From positions 2,294,001 through 2,358,000 of the forward strand of contig OX388312.1 of NCBI GenBank assembly GCA_947579605.1: 64,000 nucleotides of DNA. The letters are read 5' to 3'. Below the pieces are notes generated by a model that worked only from the letters and a program-made list of their open reading frames with translations, was not told where the DNA came from and ran no database searches. Origin of the DNA: Athripsodes cinereus. Lineage: Eukaryota > Arthropoda > Insecta > Trichoptera > Leptoceridae. The position numbers and the translations under genes are program-made. Below are positions 1 to 7,589 of the stretch, in pieces (position 1 is the first letter of the stretch; each line of letters opens with the position of its first letter).

Positions 1-605
1 GAAAAAATATTGTCAATTTTTTGTAAATATATATTTAAGGTTATTAAATAATAAAAATAATTTATTGATAAACAAGTAAAAGATTCCCTACGCAAAATGA
101 AGCAGAAAAAAATTCAAATGTAAATAATACTAAGTCAGGGAAAGGAAGTAATAAAAAAATATTTGTAGGAGAATATTATTTAATGAAGATGAACAAATTA
201 CGCAATACAAATAGAACTTGTAGATGTATAAAGATATTTATTATGTTTTGTTTTTGAGGGGGCGGGGGAGTGAAATGTAATTAGTCAGATTATTTCTTCA
301 TTATTATTTTTTTTTAAATTTCTTGTCAAAATGTGGATTAAAAGAGTGTTTCATTAGAAAATTTGCTACTCTAAAAAAGAAACAAAATGTAAGTAATATT
401 TAGTCTTTGATGGTACATGAAATTTCAGATAATTTAATAATGTGAAAAATAATTTAAAATATTTTTGAGAGAGGGAGGGGGGAGGAAAAAAGAAGGTCGT
501 GGAAAAAAGAAAAATAAGGGGGTGAATAAACAAAAAGGGGAGATAGGTTTTGTAAAAGGCATGATTTGGTTTCCCAATTAAAGCTGAACCTTTTGACTTT
601 GGCAG
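1..605 (+). other. end of an upstream intron, with G-rich tracts and a 3' splice site
   Basis: This stretch is A+T-rich and noncoding. Two purine blocks stand out: a GGGGGCGGGGG run near 258-268, and a G/A-rich block at about 466-545 with several runs of three to six G. A branch-point-like CTGAAC and a short T-rich stretch precede TTTGGCAG at 598-605, which I read as the acceptor site of the exon starting at 606. Minus-strand open frames across this block are low-complexity translations of the purine run, not genes. Confidence 0.5.
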
Positions 606-665
606 GTCCGGCATTTGGGAGAATTGCAGGGCTGCGTATGAGGACATTGTCAAACATCTAGAAAG
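606..665 (+). CDS. candidate internal coding exon A of an unidentified host gene
   Basis: This is a 60-nt exon bounded by TTTGGCAG before 606 and the consensus donor AAAG|GTAAGG at 666. Only one frame is open from end to end. Base 606 completes a codon, then come 19 codons reading SGIWENCRAAYEDIVKHLE, then AG of a split codon. The composition (Trp, Cys, acidic and basic residues, balanced bases) differs sharply from the A+T-rich surroundings, and the end of the peptide looks helical. The split AG is completed by the A that opens the candidate exon at 63210, giving Arg. I do not recognise the protein. One caution is that 16 of 17 bases near 640-656 match a dispersed intronic repeat (see 49056). 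This could be a chance match or exonised repeat sequence. Conservation of the peptide in related species would decide. Confidence 0.6.
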
Positions 666-984
666 GTAAGGTTTCAATAAAATAAATAAATAAATAGTAT
701 ATGTAGAAAAATATACAAAGTGTATATATTATAATTATTATTTATACGTAGATACCAAATATATATTAAAGAATATAAGTATTTATATATTTAAATAGTA
801 TAATTATATTTCCTTATATATGTAGACATATATATTTATATTTTTATAAAAATATTATATTCATACAAGCCCTCCCCCCTCCACCAATATAATAAGCATT
901 TAATAAAAGTTATCTTAAATGTTCAATTAATTTACTTAATATTTTAGATTATCATTTGTAGATGAATGTAGATGAATTTGTAGA

Positions 985-1412
985 GATGCGATCGTTGAGA
1001 AGAATGGTTGGTAAAACGCTGCGTGATAGAGTGAAGAATGAGGATATTAGAAGAATGAGCGGATGCAAGAAGAGTGTTGTGGACAGAATGCGCGTGAATA
1101 AATTACGGTGGTTTGGGCATGTTGAACGAGTGAACGAGGTAAGAATGACAAAGAGGATATACTTATCTGAAAGAAAGGGAGTGAGGAAACGCGGGCGTCC
1201 GAGAACCACGTGGCTTGATCACGTGGATCAAATTCTCAAGGACGGCCGCGTGTTGAGTAAGAGGAACCGACGTGCGTGTATGAGGAACTGTATGAATGTG
1301 GAGGAAGCGAAGGAAGTGTGTAAAGATAGATCTGTTTGGCGTTCCGTTCTCTCTGCCTACCCCACTTGGGACACGGCGTGAGGGTATAGTATAGTATAGT
1401 AGGTATAGTAGT
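985..1412 (+). mobile_element. 5'-truncated RTE-type LINE, C-terminal fragment (family LSAYP)
   Basis: The frame 985-1381 encodes the end of a reverse transcriptase polyprotein. It includes MRSLRRMVGKTLRDRV, a KLRWFGHVERV motif, a RKRGRPRTTWLDHVDQIL motif and a terminal CKDRSVWRSVLSAYP block. RTE-clade LINEs such as BovB end in the same way (GHxxR, GRPRxxWLD, DRxxWR). The fragment stops with TGA and is followed by a short tandem tail, TATAGTATAGTATAGTAGG, as expected of RTE elements, whose 3' ends carry microsatellite tails. No catalytic core is present, so the piece is dead. It is the best-preserved member of a family with six more fragments here, and its last 40 bases resemble the end of the SINE-like repeat described at 7351. 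Confidence 0.85.
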
Positions 1413-1446
1413 CATTTGTAGATAAATATACATCATTGAATTAAAT

Positions 1447-1583
1447 TAGATTAAAACTAAAAACACTATATTACTTTCACTATGAACAATATGCGACTCA
1501 GATACCTTTCTTCTTCAGAGATATTTCTCTGAGTTGAATATTGTTCATAGTGAAAGCAATACAGTGTTTTTAATTTTAATCTA
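1447..1583. mobile_element. short hairpin MITE
   Basis: Nearly perfect terminal inverted repeats of about 50 bp face each other across a very short centre. The left arm starts TAGATTAAAACTAAAAACAC and the right arm ends in its complement, TTTTAATCTA. The arms share the blocks CACTATGAACAATAT and ATATTGTTCATAGTG. There is no coding capacity. The TA at each outer edge could be a TA target duplication, as in Tc1/mariner-type elements. Confidence 0.6.
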
Positions 1584-1969
1584 TTTTTATTTTATCCAAA
1601 TGAACTTTTACAAAATTATACACAATCATTAAATATTTTTCATAATAACATTGGTTAACAATACATACTTTTATTTACTAATTAATTCATATTATTTACA
1701 TTTTTATAATTTATTTTTCTTTATTTGTTGGTACTGGAAATTTGTTTATTTTTTAAAAACAGAATTATTCAATCAATATGTTATCAAAATTGGATTATGC
1801 AACTAGGTGAATCTGTTCTAGGATATTCCATAAGACTAAGGAATTTGCACTATTACTTCTAACTTTTTTTTAAATCTAAATAGACGGACAACTCACACAG
1901 ATCCAACTAGTCCCAAACTCAGATAATTATTTAATAGTTAAAAAGAGAAAGAACTAACTTCTACTATTA

Positions 1970-2030
1970 TAACACCATCACGCCATATTCCACAAGTGCG
2001 GTAGCCAGTAGATCAGAAGAACTGAAGAGA
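1970..2030 (-). repeat. RTE-tail SINE, 3' fragment
   Basis: Contains CACGCCATATTCCACAAGTGCGGTAGCCAG in divided form: CACGCCATATTCCACAAG followed by GCGGTAGCCAGTAGATC. This is the antisense of the conserved 3' end of the repeat at 7351. A second fragment in the opposite orientation lies 27 bases away. Confidence 0.6.
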
Positions 2031-2056
2031 AAGAACTTTTAGTTTGTTAAATACAA

Positions 2057-2105
2057 TTTGTCCACTGACTACTCCACTTTTGGTAGGATACCGTGATTTA
2101 TTGGA
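2057..2105 (+). repeat. RTE-tail SINE, degenerate 3' fragment
   Basis: TCCACTTTTGGTAGGATACC followed by GTGATTTATTGG is a diverged version of the end CCCACTTGTGGGATATGCCGTGATGG. It forms an inverted pair with the fragment at 1970. Confidence 0.4.
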
Positions 2106-2639
2106 ATCATAATATACTAACAATCATTTCACGATCTAGAACCAACTCGACATTTCATTCATACCAATTGAGATTTATGATTTTTTCATATTATAATCTT
2201 CTATAGGTATCACATTATTATTATTGATGTAATGTACAGTCTACACAATACAAAAAACCCCTCAAGAGCATGACAGGTGTAACAAGCTTCGTAGTAATAA
2301 TATTATTATCATATATATTGCACTGTTACATATTATGAATATATGTGTGTATTAATAATGAACATAAATCATCTCAACGCTCGCCTAACAATACTAGACA
2401 ATCGTGCCGGACTATACTTGTACTCGATAAACGTTTTTTCATTATGACACTTGGTCTAAGACCAATAATTGTGATAGGAAGGTGAGATGATGGTTGCTTG
2501 CTGTGAGGGTATCTGGGGTGTTTTTGGATATATTTCAAATCAAAATTAGTCTTCTAAAGAATAATATATATTTTGTGAGTTTTATATATTTTGGAAAATC
2601 CTTACTTACTGAAAAAATTCTATAAGAAATTTTTAGAAG
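2106..2639. other. A+T-rich intronic sequence, no gene seen
   Basis: I see no open frame with coding character, no RNA gene and no clear repeat family. Short ATT runs occur near 2215-2320. Confidence 0.6.
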
Positions 2640-2725
2640 GCAGAAACATTGTGTTCACTCGGGAATCGAACTCTCGAACCCTGGCTTACAGGACGAGAGT
2701 GTCAAACTGTTTGTTGTTCGAATAT
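2640..2725 (-). repeat. possible tRNA-derived SINE fragment (B box only)
   Basis: On the minus strand the sequence reads GGGTTCGAGAGTTCGATTCCC, in divided form GGGTTCGAGAG and GTTCGATTCCC. This contains two overlapping approximations of the polymerase III B box (GGTTCGANTCC). No A box or cloverleaf can be drawn, so I do not call a tRNA. Confidence 0.3.
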
Positions 2726-2814
2726 TTCTCTCCTAGTTTCAAAATTGAATCGATGTGAGTGATTTTTCTAGAATGGTTAAAAATGCAAACATTACTACAA
2801 TCGTTTAACGTAGT

Positions 2815-2875
2815 CATACTGTAGCATTATAGAAAATGTATCAAAGCTTTTTTTGATACACATTTTTACAGTATG
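2815..2875. repeat. 61-bp hairpin
   Basis: CATACTGTA at the left and TACAGTATG at the right are complementary, as are GTATCAAA and TTTGATAC nearer the centre. The left arm carries about eight extra bases. It could be the remnant of a small palindromic element. Confidence 0.45.
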
Positions 2876-3007
2876 CGATGATAATTGATGTAATTCTACC
2901 ATAAGTGGACATGATCCGGTAAGCAGTAAATCATTGTATTAGATATACCAAATATTATGTTTTTATATTATTGAGGTAGGTACATACATGTATATAAAGA
3001 AATCATT

Positions 3008-3195
3008 ATCATCGCCCTCAACGCTCCTTTCGGGAGCACAGGGCAGAAACCAGCCTCCTCCATTCAGAGCGTCTCTGTGCCAATCGCGTCACCTCTTCCC
3101 ACGAAATTCCCTGCGCTCTGATGTCGTCGTCATAGGAACGGTGTATTGTGAAAGAGGGACGCCCGGGCCGACGGAACCCTTGCGGGTATATAGAA
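3008..3195 (-). mobile_element. degenerate RTE-type LINE C-terminal fragment (family SWEEV)
   Basis: Translated from the minus strand, the block gives RRPGRPSFTIHRSYDDDIRA and then GISWEEVTRLAQRRSEWRRL followed by VSALCSRKER and a stop. The order GRP, SWEE, RLAQxRxEWRRLVSAL is typical of the end of RTE-like LINE polyproteins. Its base composition is far richer in G+C than the neighbourhood. A second, frameshifted copy lies at 62172 on the other strand. Confidence 0.7.
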
Positions 3196-3241
3196 AAGGG
3201 TTTGAAATAATTATTTTCAGTTTTCTTGACTTGCGAGTAGG

Positions 3242-3350
3242 ATGATGGGTTGCGGGCTCAAGTCCCGTTCAGGGCACTACCGAATAAGGTGACGTGGTCT
3301 TCTCTTAGTCTCTTATGGTAGATTCTTGCGTTAAATTTGCATATATTTGG
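3242..3350 (+). repeat. tRNA-derived SINE (family GGTGACG), 5'-truncated
   Basis: Begins with a B-box-like GGGCTCAAGTCCCG, followed by the family body CACTACCGAATAAGGTGACG and a TTAAATTTGCATA end. The better preserved minus copy at 37436 has GGGTTCGTGTCCCG at the same place, and the copy at 4450 supplies the A box. Confidence 0.55.
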
Positions 3351-3424
3351 GTAAGTTGGAAAAATCACACTTCTGCGATAAACTTGCCCTCTGTATGTAG
3401 GTATATTGATTGTGTGATTGTATT

Positions 3425-3540
3425 TGTTTTTTTTTAAAGATGTATCTGGGTTTTGTTTTTAACCCAAATACAACCTTGTACACCTTTCACAGTAAGCTAA
3501 AAGCTTGTGTCGTGAAAGGGGAGTTTGCCGGCACCTGGGA
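3425..3540 (-). repeat. tRNA-derived SINE (family AAACCCAG), 5'-truncated
   Basis: On the minus strand it reads CCGGCAAACTCCCCTTTCAC, continues through a GTGTACAAGGTTGTATTTGGG block and ends with ACCCAGATACATC and an A tail (T run at 3427-3436 on the plus strand). It lacks the tRNA-like head of the full copy at 10622. Confidence 0.75.
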
Positions 3541-3759
3541 TTTTCAGTGTACTTTTTTGTTAATTTGCTTGTAATCAATGTACAGTAAATAATAAATAAA
3601 ATATAACCTCATACCCACAATGATTAATTGTAAAATAAATATATGTATGTATATATAAATAAATGTTATTTATATATACTGTTAAATAAAATTATTATAA
3701 AATAAAAAAAAATAAAAAATATAAATAAATATGATGATGATTTTGGATGATTTTATTTT

Positions 3760-3870
3760 ATTTATGATGCCGTTTTACAGTCCCTAGACCGTCTCAAGGG
3801 CGCCAGTGAAGAGTTCAGTTTTAAGTTTGCCTCTGAAGCTAGTGACCGTCTGACCATCTCTCAGATAGTA
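3760..3870 (-). mobile_element. LINE 3'-end fragment (family RLKTELFTGALE)
   Basis: On the minus strand the block encodes a degenerate TVTSFRGKLKTELFTGALET, followed by a stop and an ATCATC-rich tail. A matching plus-strand copy at 52587 shows it is a dispersed element. A short SFxxxLKTxLF stretch is the usual C-terminus of many non-LTR polyproteins, but the clade cannot be told from so little. Confidence 0.6.
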
Positions 3871-3945
3871 TATGTCGTTTAGATAGATTTTTTGAGGACT
3901 ATTACATTCAAATTAAAACAGTTTACTTTTTTTTTAATATATCTA

Positions 3946-4140
3946 TACCATCACGGCATATCCCACAAGTGGGGAAGCCAGCAGACCAGCTGCATGTAAG
4001 GAACATGCAAGCTGCCCTCTTCGTGCCAATATAAAATCAAGACATTCAGGATGAGTGGCAAACTTCATCGCTGAATTTACACTCGAAAACTTAAGGAGAA
4101 GAGTGGGAGACCAATTCTTTACCGGGTGCTCCACGGGACA
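3946..4140 (-). repeat. RTE-tail SINE, internally deleted copy
   Basis: It carries both conserved ends, TACCATCACGGCATATCCCA at the left and GGGTGCTCCACGGGAC at the right, with about 45 bp missing from the middle compared with 7351. The strand is given so that the RTE-like end is the 3' end. Confidence 0.8.
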
Positions 4141-4449
4141 TATACGAGTATCTAACATTCTTAATACACATTCATACAAATTTAAAACATTTACATATTT
4201 TTCGTGTCTTTAAAACTGAGTAGTAGGTACTCGTGCTTTGAGGGTTTAGTTTATATCCTCAGATTACGAATGTTGAGTATATAATCCTCATTCCAATATC
4301 CTATGTCAAACAGATAGATACAACACGGATACATGAGAATACATATACATTGACGACCAGCTGTTTTGGGATTGAACTTGGTTGTACCAATCTTCTAATA
4401 ACAATTATTGAATGAATGTGTGCGTGGGTGAGTGTGAGTGTGTGTGTTG

Positions 4450-4735
4450 TGCTCGGTGGTCTAGGGGTTAATGAATAATGACTGTGTCAGGTTGATGTGT
4501 GCTCATCCGAAAAGTGGATGCGAGGCTAAGCTTAGAAACCTAACGGTATAAGTAAAAATAATGAACATTTGGTTTTAAATAAAAAATATATTTGAAACGA
4601 AGTTGATATTTAAATTTAACACACACTACCAAATGAGGTGACGTTGTCTTTTCTAAGCCTTATATGGTAGTTTTGTGTGTTAAATTTACATAATATGTGA
4701 CCTCATACAATGGTTAATTGTAAAAATAACTTCGA
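4450..4735 (+). repeat. tRNA-derived SINE (family GGTGACG), copy with A box
   Basis: The head GCTCGGTGGTCTAGGGGTTA contains a good polymerase III A box (TGGTCTAGGGG). The body resumes at 4625 with CACTACCAAATGAGGTGACG and runs through TTTTCTAAGCC to the ending ATGGTTAATTGTAAAA. About 100 bases of unrelated sequence separate head and body, so this copy is rearranged or composite. Confidence 0.5.
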
Positions 4736-4739
4736 TGAA

Positions 4740-4900
4740 GTTGATATTTTCGACCGACGGTTCTTGGTGGAAGTCCATGTTAAATTAATTATTATTAAAA
4801 AAAAATACAGTTCTTTAGTAGGTAGGTACAACCACTGTGACTTTATTGGCAGGTTTTCAAGAGCTTACGCTCTCATCATCAGGCTAGCTTATAGTAAAGA
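4740..4900 (-). repeat. Penelope-like 3' repeat
   Basis: On the minus strand the sequence reads CCTGATGATGAGAGCG, TAAGCTCTTGAAAACCTGCC and AATAAAGTCACAGTGG, and ends near CATGGACTTCCACCAAG. Segments of the form CTGATGATG...GAAA...AATAAAGTCAC are seen at the 3' ends of Penelope-like elements; that is recalled family knowledge, not a search result. Two more copies of parts lie at 5944 and 63336. Confidence 0.45.
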
Positions 4901-5054
4901 AATTACAAGTTGGTGACGAATAATATAATTATGGTATGTTATTGGGTAGCAATACAATATTTGTTATAGGTTTTTTTTATTTATTAACTGACATTGAGTG
5001 GATTAATTCAGCAAACCACCGATCCTGAATGTCTTAAATTTTATTACCAAAGAG

Positions 5055-5465
5055 TCTCCGGTATGGAATAGGCCTCCTCCTCTTTTCTGTTAGTTTTCGA
5101 GTGTCCTGTAAAAAGCAGATAAATGTTCGTTAAACCTCACGCATACGAAAATCAACATCTAAATTTCAGCTGCGATGAGGCATGCTACACATCCTAAATA
5201 TCATAGTATTTTATTGGCACGGAAAAATGAACTTGTTGGAGTGTCCATTGTGCCCTGTCACATGCACTATGGAGGTTATTTTTGACGCATCTCCACCTTC
5301 TGTGCGTTTTGCACAGTAGGTACTGGAGATCAGTTTGATTGTTTTTTTTTCTGGATTTCGACACAATAAATAAATATATCGGCACGGAGAAGACAATCTG
5401 CATGTTTATAATATACAGTTAGTCCTCTGACTACGCCGATTGTGAGACATGCCGTGCATGGTATA
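5055..5465 (+). repeat. RTE-tail SINE, split by about 175 bp
   Basis: The 5' and middle parts (5055-5222) include CTCTTTTCTG, GTTTTCGAGTGTCCTGTAAA and TTTTATTGGCACGG. The 3' part (5400-5465) has CATGTTTATAATATACAGTT and ends GACATGCCGTGCATGGTATA. The sequence between is unrelated and may be an insertion. It has a translatable minus frame with no recognisable product. Confidence 0.6.
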
Positions 5466-5943
5466 AAAGCTACTAGGTACATTAATATTTTATCGCAATT
5501 TCTAACTCACGCCGTTCTGTTTCTAAGCTTGTGACTTGTCTCTGTACTCTCTCTCTCACTCTCTTTTACCCGATATATTCCTATCCTATGTCCCGGATTG
5601 ACCCGGTAATGCATCAATGTCATTCCCGGAGTAACAATACAAGCCTAATACAGTAGGTATGTAACGTATCCCATATCCTATTGCATGCACTATAATTATG
5701 TTGGTACATCCGTTTTGATAAATACGCATTAAGTACACATCTACAGATTCTAATTTCTCTTTTTTCTCATTTATTCCACCCGATTCAATTTATTTTTCAT
5801 ATGTTTAATCAAATATATACAAATCGTGTCTTTACAGTCAAGAAAAAACAAAAGTCAAGGAAAAACATAAAACAATAACGTATACATTGTCTACCACTTT
5901 TCATGTAAAAACTAAAACACTTATTATACTTATGATCCCGAGC

Positions 5944-6058
5944 CGGCTTTCAAGAGCTTCCGCTCTCATCATCAGGCTAACGTTAATTGACGCTAGCTTC
6001 ACGTTAGCACAGTGATGAGAGCGGAAGCTCTTGAAAACCTGCTGGCTACCGTACATGT
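5944..6058. repeat. large hairpin built from two inverted Penelope-like repeat units
   Basis: TTTCAAGAGCTTCCGCTCTC at the left is repeated in inverse as GAGAGCGGAAGCTCTTGAAA at the right, with about 60 bp between. Each arm also contains a small AGAGC-GGAA-GCTCT stem-loop. The same motif occurs once at 4850. The minus strand of the left arm reads CTGATGA, stem, GAAA, which resembles two boxes of a hammerhead ribozyme. No complete ribozyme fold could be drawn. Confidence 0.55.
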
Positions 6059-6072
6059 AGGATATGTCGTGG

Positions 6073-6170
6073 TTTTTTAGTAGTAATTTTCTTCTACTTT
6101 ACGTTCTCTATTGAGAGAGACGTCTTTCATCATGTACGGACATTGTCAATGCGTCCTTATAAAAATTCTA
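6073..6170 (+). repeat. dispersed repeat (family GAGACGTCTTTC)
   Basis: It contains GAGAGAGACGTCTTTCATCA followed by GGACATTGTCAATGCGTCC. Related copies are at 11290 and 49056, each preceded by TTCTACT. The class is unknown. Confidence 0.5.
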
Positions 6171-6523
6171 CTACCTAAGCACTGACACAGGGAAAACTTA
6201 AATATTCTTCTCCGAAACATTCAAGATGGGAGCATACCTAAACAGAGTTGAATTGAAACTGCTAAATATCTTATTTATTTATTTATTTATTTAATTTTAT
6301 AAAGTTATAATTATACCTTAAAAATAACTTATAAAAAACATAAATTTTAGTCTAACTTACTTACTAAACTTACTACAATACACTCGCTCAGTCGCCTTCC
6401 ATTCCCAACATTCATACATTACATTCATACAGGGTGTCACGATACCCAATCATCAAAATTATTTTTTTCTAACAAAAATTTTATGCACCCACCACGAAAT
6501 AGGTAAGTTTTGTTCTTCAAACA

Positions 6524-6580
6524 TTTACCTTTTACAGGACATTGGAAAACTTACAGAAAAGAATGGAAGACCTATTTTAC
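6524..6580 (-). repeat. RTE-tail SINE, 5' fragment
   Basis: TTTTACAGGACATTGGAAAA followed by CTTACAGAAAAGAATGGAAG is the antisense of the first third of the repeat at 7351. Confidence 0.6.
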
Positions 6581-7350
6581 TCTGCAACTTTCATGGCAAA
6601 AAAATTATAATATACCAACAACAAATCTACATTGAGATGTTGATAAAAAATATTCTTGCCATATCAAAATACTGCAAAACTACAGTTTAAAATAGTACCT
6701 ACATAGGTACGTATCTAATCTATATTTTAATTTATTCAAAGTATAATAAATCATCCAATAACAAGAAGACTTCATACAGTACGTGCCTAATTATCCGACT
6801 CGTCACTGTACGTCACGTCATGTGATCAAAGTATGAAACAGCAGTACATCATTATCAGGTACATATCTATATCTACACGACTAATCATCTTAAAATGCAT
6901 ATAAATGCTAACTACTAGTAGATACTCACACATTAATAAAAGCCAAAATGATGGATTATACCATTGAAATGTAATCAAGTAAAAACGTAAAGATATCAAA
7001 CCGACTTACCTACTCTTAACAATAAGAAAGGAAAAAAATAAAAATTCATCAACTTGAATATACTTAAAAATGTTATTATTCATCGCATGTTCATTTATTA
7101 TTAAGAAGATAATAATATTATCTTTATGTAGGGGAAAATAATTGTAATGTGTAAAGTGTTTGATATTTGCTTACTTTTGATTTCATTATTTTTCATGTAT
7201 TTTTGAGTGGTATAGTGGATTATGTCAAATAATGTCTAGAGTTGATTGCTTAAGTTTTTATTTGTTGCTAAAACAAGTGGAAATTATTTTTTTTCTTTTG
7301 CACTGTTCATAGCAATTTTGCGTAAAATACATTCGCATTAAATTTAAATC

Positions 7351-7589
7351 CCGTGGAGTACCCGGTAAAGAATTGGTCTCCCACTCTTCTGCGTAAGTTT
7401 TCGAGTGTCCTGTAAAAGGCAGGTGTTCGAAAAATTGAGACATTTTACATCTTAAATTCAGCGATGAGGTTTGCCACCCATCCTGAATGTCTTGATCTTA
7501 TATTGGCACGCAGAGGACGGTTTGCATGTTTCTTACATGCAGCTGATCTGCTGGCTACCCCACTTGTGGGATGTGCCGTGATGGTATAA
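7351..7589 (+). repeat. RTE-tail SINE, best full-length copy
   Basis: About 239 bp, used here as the reference copy. It starts CCGTGGAGTACCCGGTAAAG, passes through TTTTCGAGTGTCCTGTAAAA and TTGCCACCCATCCTGAATGT, and ends GCTGGCTACCCCACTTGTGG, GATGTGCCGTGATGGTATAA and a TAAA-repeat tail. The last 40 bases correspond to the end of the RTE family at 985 (CCTACCCCACTTGGGACACG, GCGTGAGGGTATAG). Other copies end in TAGTAG repeats, just as the RTE does. There is no coding capacity. GTTTTCGAGTGTCC loosely resembles a B box, but no A box is evident, so the promoter type is open. It could also be an internally deleted RTE derivative. Confidence 0.8.

Noticed and set aside
366..677. 103-codon minus-strand frame overlapping candidate exon A
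   Set aside because: Most of it is translation of the purine-rich tract into Phe, Pro and Ser; the plus-strand exon explains the one coding-like part.
2640..2725. tRNA genes at B-box-like sites (also 50305, 56283, 63885)
   Set aside because: Only a single 11-base box is present; no cloverleaf can be drawn.
5944..6058. Complete hammerhead ribozyme
   Set aside because: The boxes CTGATGA and GAAA are there, but the partner strand with the cleavage triplet does not pair convincingly.
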